A stretch of DNA of 64,000 nucleotides from NCBI RefSeq assembly GCF_032452875.1, contig NC_083870.1:8618001-8682000 (forward strand), given 5' to 3'. The DNA is from Bos javanicus. Taxonomy: Eukaryota > Chordata > Mammalia > Artiodactyla > Bovidae. The notes below the pieces were generated by a model. It saw only the letters and a program-made list of their open reading frames with translations. It had not been told where the DNA came from and did not search any database. How positions within the stretch are numbered: the stretch's first letter is position 1; the number at the start of each line of letters is the position of its first letter. This document shows positions 53,951 to 64,000 of the stretch, one piece after another. Made by a program: the position numbers and the translations under genes.

Positions 53951-54760
53951 TTTTAAATTCAGGTCGATAAAATGCACCATCATCACCGCTACCTGGACTC
54001 AGGCTGAGCTGGTGCTGCACCCCCACCATGCAGCATGTAAGCAAGTATGATGACCCAGAAGCATTTGCAGAGGGCTACAAGATCAACATCAGTAAGGATC
54101 AGCAGGATGATAGTATAATGTTTATTGGAGCCTTGAGTTGGTATATAAGCAAGAAAGACCTGACTGAATACTTATCTCACTTGATAAGCTGTAGACTGCA
54201 TAATCAAAACAGAGCCAATTACTCAAAGATCAAGAGGACCTGGATTTGTGCTTTTCAAAGATGCTGCTAGTGTTAATAAGACTTTGGAAGACAAAGAACA
54301 CTAACTAGATGGCAAATTGATAGACCCACCAAAAGTTAATACTTTAAGAGTATTAACTTAAGAGGCAAAAAATCTCCTAAAAAGATTTTTGTGGGTAGGT
54401 TGAGCCCAGATACTTCTGAAGAACAAATTAAAGAATACTTTGGAGATTTAGGAGGGGTTGAAATATTGAACTCCCCATGGATTCAAAAATAAATGAAAAA
54501 AAGAGGATTTGTTTTATCACATATACAGATGAAGAGCCAGTAAAGAAATTGTTAGAAAGCACATATCATCAAATTGGTTCTGTGACACGTAAATTAAAAT
54601 AAAAAAGCACAACCCAAAGAGATGTACAAGCATCAATAGCAATGGGAGGAAAGGGAGCTGCAGCTGGTGGACCAGGTGGAACTAGGATCATGGTGGACAT
54701 CAGGGTCAAACCCCAAACCAAATATTAAGATGAAAGATACGGAAGTTACAAGAGTGCCTA
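53951..54760 (+). pseudogene. HNRNPDL: HNRNPDL retropseudogene, 5-prime piece
   Basis: Encodes, in broken frames, the N-terminal region (EAFAEGYKINISKDQQDD), RRM1 with RNP2 MFIGAL and SKKDLTEYL, a worn RNP1 (RGPGFVLFKDAA), RRM2 pieces (KIFVGRLSPDTSEEQIKEYF with frame changes; FVLSHIYRRRASKEI as shifted frame) and the start of the Gly-rich tail near 54650-54710. The longest open piece is 80 codons from 54028. Multiple stops and frameshifts, no introns. Orientation is opposite to the 3-prime piece. Confidence 0.85.
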
Positions 54761-54944
54761 TGATATTGTGGTTTATTAAAAAATATATCTGATCATTCAG
54801 GTGATAATCAGAATATATGAGAAATATATATTTGGTCTTCATCCATAGTTCCTGTCTTACAGTTTCCTAAACCCTTGGAGTTCATTGAGTGATAAGAGCA
54901 CTGAGATAACGTTTGGTCTCTTGTCCTCAGTTCCTGAAAATGCT

Positions 54945-57060
54945 TCAGGGAAAGCCAAAACAATCTTGAGGAAGGAAAAACAGAGCTAGAGGAATCAGGA
55001 TCCCTGACTTCAGACTATCCTACAAAGCTATAGTCATCAAAACAGTGTGGTACTGTCACAAAAATAGAAATATAGATCAATGGAACAAGATCAAGAGCCC
55101 AGAAATAAACCCATGCACCCATGGTCAATTAATCTATGATGAAGGAGGCATGACTATGCAATTTTGAAAAGACAGTCTCTTCAACAAATGGTGGTGGGAA
55201 AACTGGACTGAAACATGGGGAAAAAATCAAATTAGATCATTTTTTATACCATACAAAAAATAAGCTCACAATGGATTAAAGACCTAAAGTTGAGACTGAA
55301 CACTAAAACTCTTAGAGGAAAACATAGGCAGAGCACTCCTAACATAGATGGCAGCAGTATCCTTTTTGATCTACTTTCTAGAATAATGGAAACAAGAAAC
55401 AAGAATAAATAAGTGGGACTTAATTAAGCCTAAAAGCTTTGGCACAGTAAAGAAAACCAGAAACAAAACAAAAGACAACCCACAGACTTGGAGTAAATAT
55501 TTTCAAATGATGTGATTGATGAGGGGTTAGTCTCCAAAATCTACTAACAGCCCATGAAGCTTAATATCATCAAAACAAACAATCCAATCAAAAAATGGGC
55601 AGAAACCCAAAATAGACATTTCTCCAAAGAATACATACAGACGGCCAAGAGACACACGAAAAGAGGTTCAACATTGCTAGTTATTCAGTTCAGTCGTTCA
55701 GTTGTGTCCGACTCTTTGCGACTCCACGAATTGCAGCACACCAGGCCTCCCTGTCCATCACCAACTCCCGGAGTTGACTCAAACTCACGTCCACCGAGTC
55801 GGTGATGCCATCCAGCCATCTCATCCTCTGTCATCCCCTTCTCCTCCTGCCCCCAATCCCTCCCAGCATCAGAGTCTTTTCCAATGAGTAAACTCTTCAC
55901 ATGAGGTGGCCAAAGTACTGGAGTTTCAACTTTAGCATCATTCTTTCCAAAGAACACCCAGGGCTGATCTCCTTCAGAATGGACTGGTTGGATCTCTTTG
56001 CAGTCTAAGGGACTCTCAAGAGTCTTCTCCAACACCACAGTTCAAAAGCATCAATTCTTCGGCGCTCAGCTTTCTTCACAATCCAACTCTCACATCCATA
56101 CATGACCATTGGAAAAACCATAGCCTTGACTAGATGGACTTTAGTTGGCAAAGTAATGCCTCTGCTTTTGAATATGCTATCTAGGTTGGCCATAACTTTC
56201 CTTCCAAGGAGTAAGTGTCTTTTAATTTCCTGGCTGCAATCACCATCTGCAGTGATTTTGGAGTCCCCCAAAATAACGTCTGACACTGTTTCCACTGTTT
56301 CCCCATCTATTTCCCATGAAGTAATGGGACTGGATGCCATGATCTTAGTTTTCTGAATGTTGAGCTTTAAGCCAACTTTTTCACTCTCCTCTTTCATTTT
56401 CATCAAGAGGCTTTTACTTCCTCTTCACTTTCTGCTAGTTATTAGAGAAATGCAAATCAAAACTACAATGAGATATCAACTCACACCAGTAAAATGGCTA
56501 TCATCAAAAAATTCAAAAACATTAAGTGCTGAAGAGGGTGTGGAGAGAAGAGAACCCTCCTGCACTGTTGGTGGGAATGTAAATTGGTATAGCTACTATG
56601 GAGAATAGTATGGAGGTTCCTTAAAAAAGCTAAAAAAGCTAGAGTTACCACATGACTCTGCAACCCCACTCCTGGGTATACATCTGGAGGAAAACATGAT
56701 CTGGAAGGATACATGCACCCCAGTGTTTATTGCAATATGTTTACAGTAGCCAAGACATAGAAGAAACCTAAATGCCCATTGATAAAGGAATGGATAAGAA
56801 AGAAGTGGTACATGTATACAGTGGAATATTACCCAGCCATTAAAAAGAATGAAGTAATGCCATTTGCAACAACATGGATGTACCTAGAGATTGTGATATT
56901 GAGTGACAGAGAATTAAGTCAGACAGAGAAAAAAAAGTATGATATCCCATATCCCTTATATGTAGAATCTAAAAAGAAATGATACAAATACACTTATATA
57001 CAAAAATAGAAATAGACTCACAGACTTAAAGAACAAATTTATGGTTACCAGGGGGGAAGG
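54945..57060 (+). mobile_element. L1 3-prime half, interrupted by BovB
   Basis: ORF2 C-terminal coding remnants (GIRIPDFRLSYKAIVIKTVW-like region near 54990-55050, PINKWAET near 55575, and WIRKKWYMYTVEYYPAIKKN at 56788-56847) followed by 3-prime UTR (GGTTACCAGGGGGGAAGG). 5-prime truncated, frames broken. The BovB insertion divides it at a perfect 11-bp duplication. Confidence 0.9.
55686..56432 (-). mobile_element. BovB 3-prime part with 11-bp TSD
   Basis: Reversed BovB, with a 133-codon open piece (56005-56406) of the RT C-terminal region. Perfect TSD TGCTAGTTATT at 55675-55685 and 56433-56443. Younger than the host L1. Confidence 0.96.
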
Positions 57061-57110
57061 GTGGAGGGAAGGGATAGTTAGGGAGGTTTGGAGATCAGTA
57101 TGTATAACAA

Positions 57111-57583
57111 TGACCCAGCTGACTGTTTACATTAAAATGAAGTAAAATGAAGTCAGTCTCCATCTTCAGCTTCAACATGTTGTACTTTGTTAATAGCAGT
57201 CAGATTGGTTATGCTCTATACAAGAGCATTTACTGTATATATTCTATGAACCAGATGTCCTAATAGATGCCATTTCCATGACCCAGCTGGCTGTTTACAT
57301 TAACATGAAGTAAAATGAAGTCAGTCTCCATCTTCAGCTTCAACTTGTTATACTTTGTTAATAGCAGTCAGATTGGTTATGCTCTATACAAGAGCATTTA
57401 CTGTATATATTCTATGAACCAGAAGATACAAACCCGCATCTTCTGTGTCTCCTACATTGGCAGGTGGATTCTTTACCACTGAGCCACCATGAAAGCTCTT
57501 ATTCATTTTATATCCTGGCATCTATTAGGACAACTGGTTCATAGAATATATACAGTAAATGCTCTTGTATAGAGCATGGCCTA
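57111..57583. repeat. 168-bp tandem duplication with inverted third copy
   Basis: Unit 1 57111-57278 and unit 2 57279-57422 share TGACCCAGCT, AAGTCAGTCTCCATCTTCAG and TTTACTGTATATATTCTATG with few differences. 57517-57583 is a reversed copy of the unit end (GCATCTATTAGGACAACTGG, TTCATAGAATATATACAG). A SINE fragment lies between. Confidence 0.92.
57423..57497 (-). mobile_element. Bov-tA head fragment
   Basis: Reversed tRNA-derived head only (TTTACCACTGAGCCACCATG). No BovA tail. It sits at the boundary between the direct and inverted copies of the 168-bp unit. Confidence 0.8.
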
Positions 57584-58944
57584 GAGGGAGAGATATAAAT
57601 TCCTGGGTTAGAAAAAACATCTAATCAGGCCACTTTGCTTGCAAAAACTCAGCCTAGACCAGAGATGGTGCAGCAAAGAAGAGGTAGGCTTCCCTGTATA
57701 AGACAACACTGGGAAGTTAGTGATTGATGTTGGAGGTTAGCGAGAGGCCGTTATAGCTCTGGGAGCCAGAGGCAGGGTCACTCTTCTGAGGGGGAAATTC
57801 AGCAGTAGGAGGTTCCTTGTTTCAGGGATGCTGAGGAACATGAGAACAGAGATGTCTAATATCTCATTTTTATTTATTTTTGGGGCTGGCAGTAGTAATT
57901 CCTATTATCCAAAAACCTTCAGTAGCAATCTCAACAACTGCCTTGGATTGGTGATGTTTTGCAGATAAAAGGGGAGGCTTCATACTTGGTCCTATATATA
58001 GTGTAAGGCTGAGAACTGTGTGGGAGGAGAGACGTGAGAGAATTCAGCAAGAACAAGAAGTCAGAGCCAGAGGTAGCCATGAGGGGACCCTGGGAATCCC
58101 TTGAACTCTCAGAGAGGGCATGGGGTTTTTCCAGAGTATGTAGCGCAGGAAATTGAGTCAGCAGATTTTTTTTTTTTTTTTTGGTCCAATGAAAGTTGGA
58201 AGATTTGGACTTGGGGACATTCTGGCTAAAATGTGTTACATATTCATTTGTTAAAGCATACATTTAATAGTTTTTATTGAACACTTACTGCATGGCACAC
58301 ACAGAGAATAGAACAGTGAGTAAAAACAGGTGTGGTCCCAGGTACCTTAGAGTGTTCTTCAACTCATGACTATATAGAGATGTCAAAGGGATCTATCCAA
58401 TAAGACTGTCTGAAATATCACCCTTGAGAGAAAACCGGGTTTGAGATTATTTATAAACAATGAGTCATTAAGGATGTGTTTGTAAACTGACCTAAGCCAA
58501 ACTGATTGTTCACAGTTGTCGAGTTCTTTTTGGTAGGTGTAAGTGATCTTGACGATCTGAGGTAGTGAAGGCTATGGGTCTCCTTTTCCACAGCCTCCCC
58601 TGCTGAACTGATATATTACAAGGAAAGCAAATCCCAAACTGAAATCTACCATACTATTTATTATGGAAGAGGTGCAAAGCAAACACAACTTGTTCTTTGG
58701 AGTTCAGTGAAGTAACAGCACTCTGCATTTAGGCACTTCAGGTTCACTAGAGCCAGATGTGACAATATTCTCTTGCAGGACTAAGCGTTCCTTTTAATTG
58801 GATGAGGATCGGACTCCTCTTTTAAACGGCAGAATTCGAGAGTCTCAGGCTGAAGGCATGCTGCCAATCATTGGGCCTGTAGGTTGTACACAGGCATGTA
58901 CAGCATTTCTAGCCCTTCCTTAAGAGGAACATCACTCATGACCA
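57584..58944. other. Single-copy noncoding DNA
   Basis: No gene or repeat family recognised in about 1.36 kb. T16-type run at 58167-58182. The 110-codon reversed open piece (57931-58263) spans the T run and looks fortuitous. Confidence 0.5.
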
Positions 58945-59275
58945 TTTCTTTTTTTCTTTTTCCCAAACTTTAAACTTTGTATTTTGTATTGGGGTATAGC
59001 TGATTAACAGTGTTGTGATAGTTTCAGGTGAACAGTGAAGGGACTCAGCCATACATATACATGTATCTGTTCTTCCCCAAACCCCTCTCCCATCCAGGCT
59101 GGCACAGAAGCTTGAGTAGAGTTGCATGTGCTACACGATAGGTTCTTATTGGTTATCCATTTTGAATATAGAAATGTGTACGTGTCCTTCCCAAACTCCC
59201 TATCTCTTTAGCTGTCAGCAACCATAAGTTCGTTTCCTGAGTCTGATTCATCACCATTTCTTTGGTTGGAACATC
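58945..59275 (-). mobile_element. Ruminant L1 3-prime UTR
   Basis: TTGTATTGGGGTATAGCTGA, CTCAGCCATACATATACATG and GCTACACGATAGGTTC(T) are reversed ruminant L1 3-prime UTR. T-rich start near 58946 marks the tail. Confidence 0.85.
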
Positions 59276-59304
59276 ACCAAGGAAAAAAATGTTTATCATC
59301 TCTT

Positions 59305-60198
59305 ATGGTTGTCACCCTGCTTGTTTAACTTATATGCAGAGTACATCATGAGAAACGCTGGGCTGAAAGAAGCACAAGCTGGAATCAAGATTGCTGGGAG
59401 AAATATCAATAACCTCAGATATGCAGATGACACCACCCTTATGGCAGGAAGTGAAGAGGAACTAAAGAGCTTCTTGGTGAAAGTGAAAGAGGAGAGTGGA
59501 AAAGTTGGCTTAAAGCTCAACATTCAGAAAACTAAGGTCATGGCATCCAGTCCCATCACTTCATGGCAAATAGATGGGGAAACTGTGGAAACAGTGTCAG
59601 ACTTTATTTTTCTGGGCTCCAAAATCACTGCAGATGGGGACTGCAGCCATGAAATTAAAAGACGCTTACTCCTTGGAAGAAAAGTTATGACCAACTTAGA
59701 TAGCATATTGAAAAGCAGAGACATTACTTTGCCAACAAAGTTCCGTCTAATCAAGGCTATGGTTTTTTCCAGTGGTCATGTATGGATGTGAGAGTTGGAC
59801 TGTGAAGAAGGCTGAGTGCCGAAGAATTGATGCTTTTGAACTGTGGTGTTGGAGAAGACTCTTGAGAATCCCTTAGACTGCAAGGAGATCCAACCAGTCC
59901 ATCCTAAAGATCAGTCCTGGGTGTTCATTGAAAGGACTGATGTTGAAGCTGAAACTCCAATACTTTGGCCACCTGATGCGAAGAGTTGACTCATTGGAAA
60001 AGACCCTGATGCTGGGAGGGATTGGGGGCAGGAGGAGAAGGGGACGACAGAGGATGAGGTGGCTGGATGTCATTACTGACTCGATGGACATGAGTTTGTG
60101 TAAACTCCGGGAGTTGGTGATAGACAGGGAGGCCTGATGTGCTGCGATTCATGGGGTCACAAAGAGTCGAACATGACTCAGTGACTGAACTGAACTGA
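59305..60198 (+). mobile_element. BovB LINE, 3-prime 0.9 kb
   Basis: A 160-codon open piece (59309-59791) keeps SPCLFNLYAEYI, the catalytic RYADDTTLM and GSKITADGD, the longest undisturbed BovB palm-thumb stretch in the window. A frameshift at about 59770 and later stops break the rest. Ends GAACTGAACTGA. Confidence 0.93.
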
Positions 60199-60405
60199 GG
60201 GTTAGTTCTCTGGTAGTCTAGGGTCTTGGAGTCAGTACTCCCACTCCAAAGTCTCAGGGCTGGATCTTGGTCAGGAATGATGTTCCACAAGTGGTTTGTT
60301 ATGGCATTAAGTGAGATTAAAACAAATATCCAAAAACGAGAAACCAAAGGTGAACCCCAGACAAATGGCAGTTACAAAATCAGACAAGTAATAATTAAAA
60401 TAATG

Positions 60406-61378
60406 GAATATACACATATACATATACGCCCATGAGCAAGGTCAAAACAGTCCAACAAAAAAAGAAGTACAGTAGATTGACCTGGCAAACAAAGGAAATC
60501 AAAAATCATATTTACCAGTTAGGAAGAAAAACTAACTGAAGCACAACCTGGAAAATAAAATTAAAGCAAGGTGCCACGTGGGGAAAAAAACAATGAAGAC
60601 AAAATTAACAAATATGTTGAGAGGAGAGGAAAGAAAGGAAATAAAGAAAGAATAGATATGCAAAGTTAAATAGAGGCAGATGAAGATTTATATACATTAA
60701 AGATTAACTGCAAGGGAAAAAGAACTGTAGGAAAGGAAAACAAAGAATAAATGTAGAAAAAGTTTAATAGGTTTAAAAATTATAAATTAAAATGATAAAA
60801 AACGAAATAAAAAAAGGAAGAAGAAAGAAAAAGGAAAAAAAAAAAAAAAGGAAAACTTCACAGAAGTGCAAAAGCCCAACGTAGAGGCAGAAGTTTATAA
60901 CAACAATAAAAAGTGTGACTGAATATACATATATACATATACACCCATAAGCAAAATCAAAACAGTCCAACAAAAGTAAAATAGATTGACCTGGATAACA
61001 AAGGAAACCAAAAAATATATCTATCAGAAAAAAACTAACTAAAGCACAAACTGGAAAATCAAACTAAAGCAAGATGCCAATTGGGGAATAAAGCAATGAA
61101 AATAAAACTATCAAATATGTGAGAAGAAAGGAAAGAAAGAAAGAATGGATATACAATGTCAAATAGAAGTAGATAAAGAAGATTTATACACATTAAAGAT
61201 TAACTGCAAGGGGAAAAGAACAGGAGGAAAAGTAAACAAAGGAATAACTGTAGAAAAAATAATAGGTTTGAAAACTTAAAATTAAAAAAAAGAGAGAGAA
61301 AAAAAGGGAAACTCCACAGAACTGCAAAAGCCCAATGTAGAGGCAGAGGTTTATAACAATGATAAAAAATGTGACTGA
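60406..61378. repeat. 515-bp A-rich tandem duplication
   Basis: Unit 1 60406-60920 and unit 2 60921-61378 are colinear over their whole length: GAATATACAYATATACATATAC, CAAAACAGTCCAACAAAA, TTAAAGATTAACTGCAAGG, GCAAAAGCCCAAYGTAGAGG. Strongly A-rich on this strand. Units differ by many small indels. Confidence 0.93.
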
Positions 61379-62691
61379 GGAAAAAAAAAAAGCTCAAATC
61401 TTAATTAGATTTCATAATGCCAATAAAACCAACAACTACAACAGAGGGGGGAAAAGCAGGGGGAAAAAATCCAAAAGAATCTACAAAACAAGTCAAAACA
61501 TAAGAATAATAAATGCTTTTCTTGAGTCACTGCTGTCAGAGCCGTTTCCCTCTCTGGGAGTCACAGTCCACTTCACCTCCCTAGGATGCCTTCCAACACT
61601 GTGCAGATCTCTGGACCTGCTGTGAGGGCAGCTCATATTGTAATCTGGTTCTACTCCTGTATTCTTGCCTCCAATGTCCATAGCTATCAGAACTAGCGCT
61701 ATCAGAACTTCTTGTGTGGGAGCTTTCAATGACCTTTTATATATTCCATAGACACAGAGTCTGCCTAGTTGATCGTGTGGATTTAATCTGCAGCTTGTAC
61801 AGCTGGTGGGAAGGTTTTGTTTGGGTCTTGTTCCTTAGCCACACTACTCCTGAGTTTCAATTGTGGTTTTATTTCTACCTCTACATGTGGGTCGTCCATT
61901 GGAGTTTCCTCCTGAGGCTGCCCTGGAGGGCTTGGGTTTGCCCCTGTGAGGGCCAAGTGAGGAGGTGGTGCAGCTGCTTGGGTCACAGGGGTTCTCGCAT
62001 CACCAGGTACTTTGGGGGGTTGGTGGCTAGGGCAGCAGGGAATACAGTGCTCTGGAAGGGTATGGCAACCAGTAATGGCCAATACCCTCCAGTAATCTTG
62101 CCTGGAGAATACCCCTCCCTGACAGAGAAGCCTGGTGGGCCACAGTCCACAGGGTCACAGAGCTGGACATGACCCAAGCAACCCTGTGTGCATAGAAGCA
62201 AGACGTTTTTTTAGCCTGTGGCAGCTCTGCCCTAGTGAGAGTTGAGCATGAAGGTGGTGCAGCTGCTTGGCTTGCAGGGACACTGGCGGCGCCAAGTGTG
62301 CAGGGACATGGACTGCCTCTGCTGCAGGAGTTATGACCCTATCATAGTCTTTTTTTGAGCCTTTTGTAGCTGGCGATCAGAAGGCCTCTTTGGCCAGTCT
62401 TTCTCCATAGCTCTGCCTGTTCAGGGACTCAGAGGGCTCCCTTGCCTGGGGTCCCTCTCTGTTGTTTGGTGCATCAGGCACATAAAGGGCCCCCCGCCGT
62501 CTGGGGTCCTACTCTGTAGATCGGCACATCAGTCACTTAAAGGAGCACCCTGGGTGGTGTCCTACTCTGTGGTTCAGTGCATCAGGCATTTGATGGGCCA
62601 GCCTCTCTACTGTTCAGCTGCTGATGGCGGGTGTGGGGAGAGAGAGGCTATGGTGATGGCCCCATCCCCTATGCATGACTCAGTAGTATTT
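61379..62691. mobile_element. GC-richer block, probable L1 5-prime region
   Basis: No coding frame of note. Recurrent phrases GGCACATCAGTCACTTAAAG / TGCATCAGGCACATAAAGGG / TGCATCAGGCATTTGATGGG (62470-62600) and repeated GGTGGTGCAGCTGCTTGG (61964, 62250). A BovA-like stretch (62050-62190) is built in. The composition and internal repeats recall a ruminant L1 promoter region; this is from memory of such elements, not an alignment. Confidence 0.4.
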
Positions 62692-63172
62692 TTTCAGGAA
62701 GGCAGACCCCTTCCAAGGCCCGAAACTGGGCTCTTGTCTAACACTCGGAAATGAATTGTCCGAGGAGACACATGTGCTGACAAAGCAAGAGATTTTATTG
62801 GGAAAGGGCACCGGGTGGAAAGCAGTAGGGTAAAGGAACCCAGGAGAACTGCTCTGCTGCGTGGCTCGCAGTCTCAGGTTTTATGGTGATGAGATTAGTT
62901 TCTGGGTGGTCTTTGGCCAATCATTCTAATTCAGAGTCTTTCCTGGTGACGAAGGCATCGCTCAGCCAAGATGGATGCTAGCGAGAGGGATTCTGGGAAG
63001 TGGACGGACACGTGGTGTCTCCTTTCGACCTTTCCGGAACTCTTCCAGTTGGTGGTGGCTTATTAGTTCCGTATTCCTTATCAGGATCTCCTGTCATAAA
63101 ACAACTCATGCAAATGGTTACTATGGTGCCTGGGCAGGGTGGGCGGTCTCAATCAGTGTGCTTCCCCTAACA
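62692..63172 (-). mobile_element. LTR-G, 3-prime LTR of a provirus
   Basis: Reversed, sense TGTTAGGGGAAGC (63172) to the GGGCCTTGGAAGGGG U5 end. AATAAAATCTC signal reversed at about 62792. Colinear with the solo copy at 27723. A polypurine tract abuts its sense start, so it was a 3-prime LTR. Confidence 0.85.
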
Positions 63173-63185
63173 ACTCCCCTCTGAG
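63173..63185 (-). other. Polypurine tract of LTR-G provirus
   Basis: In sense CTCAGAGGGGAGT lies directly before the LTR start TGTTAG. A purine tract at this position primes plus-strand DNA in retroviruses. Confidence 0.7.
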
Positions 63186-63764
63186 AGACTTCATACTCAA
63201 GATACTTCTTGGGAATTGGGGCAGAGGTCTCTTTCTTCTGTAACTTCTTCCTGCTGTGCATGGGCATAGGCCTGCCTAGCAGAGCAGAAGTCTCTCTCCC
63301 TATATCCAACACTTGGGTTTTCTGAGTCTTGTCAGGCTTGGATGCCACCATTCTCAAAACAATGTCTGCTGGAAGCTAGTAACTGGCAACCTGACTTTTT
63401 ATAAAACTAGGCAACTGGCTACCTGGCTACAAGTCTCCCCGAAGTGCCAGGTCCAGACTGGGTTTCAGACCTATTCTTCTAAAAAGAAATGAGATTTATT
63501 TTGTCTACTAAATTCCAGTTATCACTCCTCCAACTACTTCTAATTGGGTCTGTTACACCAAAACGGCAGACCAAGAGATTGAGATTTTAATCATACAAGA
63601 CTCAGATCTAGAACTTGGAACTCAGAAACACTTCCAATTCAGTGTCTACACTCCAAGCTGAGGCAGTCCTATGCCCCATTTTGACAGAAAGTTATCACAG
63701 TCATAGTTGCCTAGTTCCCTAAATTAAAACTGAGTAGAACTCTGTGGGACTCTGGAGTAGAGAT
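63186..63764 (-). other. Internal proviral sequence, unrecognised
   Basis: Upstream (in sense) of the polypurine tract, so expected to be the 3-prime end of the internal region. The reversed open piece 63121-63357 (78 codons, rich in Lys/Arg/Thr) runs into the LTR. I recognise no env motif. The end of this segment is arbitrary. Confidence 0.45.
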
Positions 63765-64000
63765 CAGTTCTGTGTTCTCCATTGCTTGTCTGTAGGATAT
63801 AGGCTTCATTCAGCCTCCTTCACCTTCGCTGAGTTCCAAAGGGTGGATTCAAACAATTACTAATCGGGGAAGCGAGGGGATACAGAAACAGGAGAAACAG
63901 TCAAAGGTTGGTACGGCCTCCGGAGACAGTCCTGGTTCCTACTCAAAGAAATATGCATAGCAGTGTCTTTGAGCCCCCACCCAGGTGGAGGATGGTAACT
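63765..64000. repeat. Family-E (reversed) and LTR-I start
   Basis: 63765-63900 is a reversed family-E copy (CTTCGCTGAGTTCCAAAGGG, CAATTACTAATCGGGG). 63960-64000 (AGTGTCTTTGAGCCCCCACC) matches the start of LTR-I at 38897 and is cut by the window end. Confidence 0.5.

Noticed and set aside
54028..54270. HNRNPDL-like ORF as a short functional RRM protein
   Set aside because: RRM1 is truncated by a frameshift, RNP1 is damaged, and the 3-prime part is inverted and separated.
57931..58263. A 110-codon reversed open frame in unique DNA
   Set aside because: It is held open by a poly-lysine stretch from the T run at 58167-58182; no recognisable domain or splice context.
1..64000. CRISPR arrays, operons, bacterial promoters or terminators
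   Set aside because: The DNA is clearly mammalian; regularly spaced short repeats with unique spacers are absent. Repetition is due to dispersed retroelements.

Overview
This is nuclear DNA of a ruminant (cattle, sheep, goat or a close relative; the species cannot be fixed from the sequence). The diagnostic signals are many copies of the LINE BovB (RTE clade), its SINE derivatives Bov-tA and Bov-A2 with typical CAG tails, tRNA-Glu-derived CHR SINEs, a ruminant-type L1, and many LTRs. I see no intact protein-coding gene and no functional RNA gene. Nearly every open frame of 60-230 codons lies inside a BovB, SINE or LTR copy. Family letters (LTR-A to LTR-K) are my own labels, given because copies recur in this window; I did not map them to database names.

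Layout. 1-8.2 kb: single-copy noncoding DNA with scattered SINEs, a BovB 3-prime end, MIR and MLT1 relics. 8.2-13.8 kb: LTR-B and LTR-D copies, including a tail-to-tail LTR-B pair, with SINEs nested inside. 14.26-16.74 kb: a BovB whose 5-prime part is inverted (twin-priming pattern) inside a 10-bp target duplication. 19.1-26.7 kb: a defective class I endogenous retrovirus, flanked by AAAT on both sides, with relics of gag (two zinc knuckles), protease, reverse transcriptase and env TM. It also carries an extra LTR next to the 3-prime LTR, half of which is inverted. 26.7-39.3 kb: dense solo and nested LTRs (families A, B, C, G, H, I, J). 39.3-42.2 kb: a BovB interrupted by a processed pseudogene of neurotrophin-4 (NTF4). 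42.2-50.1 kb: LTR-C, L1 relics, another BovB, a long (TA)n and old LTRs. 50.2-52.9 kb: an LTR-A copy carrying a 2-kb BovB. 52.9-54.8 kb: an HNRNPDL retropseudogene split into two opposed pieces around another LTR. 54.9-57.1 kb: an L1 3-prime half with a BovB inside. 57.1-64 kb: a local tandem/inverted duplication, an L1 tail, another BovB, a 515-bp A-rich tandem duplication, a GC-rich block resembling a ruminant L1 5-prime region, and a 3-prime LTR (LTR-G) with its polypurine tract, whose provirus appears to continue to the right.

The elements do not form a pathway. Their value is as a record of insertion order: many carry readable target-site duplications (TSDs), so nesting gives relative ages (for example LTR-A before BovB, BovB before the NTF4 retrocopy, LTR-B before LTR-J, LTR-C and CHR). 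I found no undescribed biological system. The most notable items are the structural events: the NTF4 retrocopy, the twin-primed BovB, the LTR-LTR junction with a half-LTR inversion, and the twin-primed HNRNPDL retrocopy.
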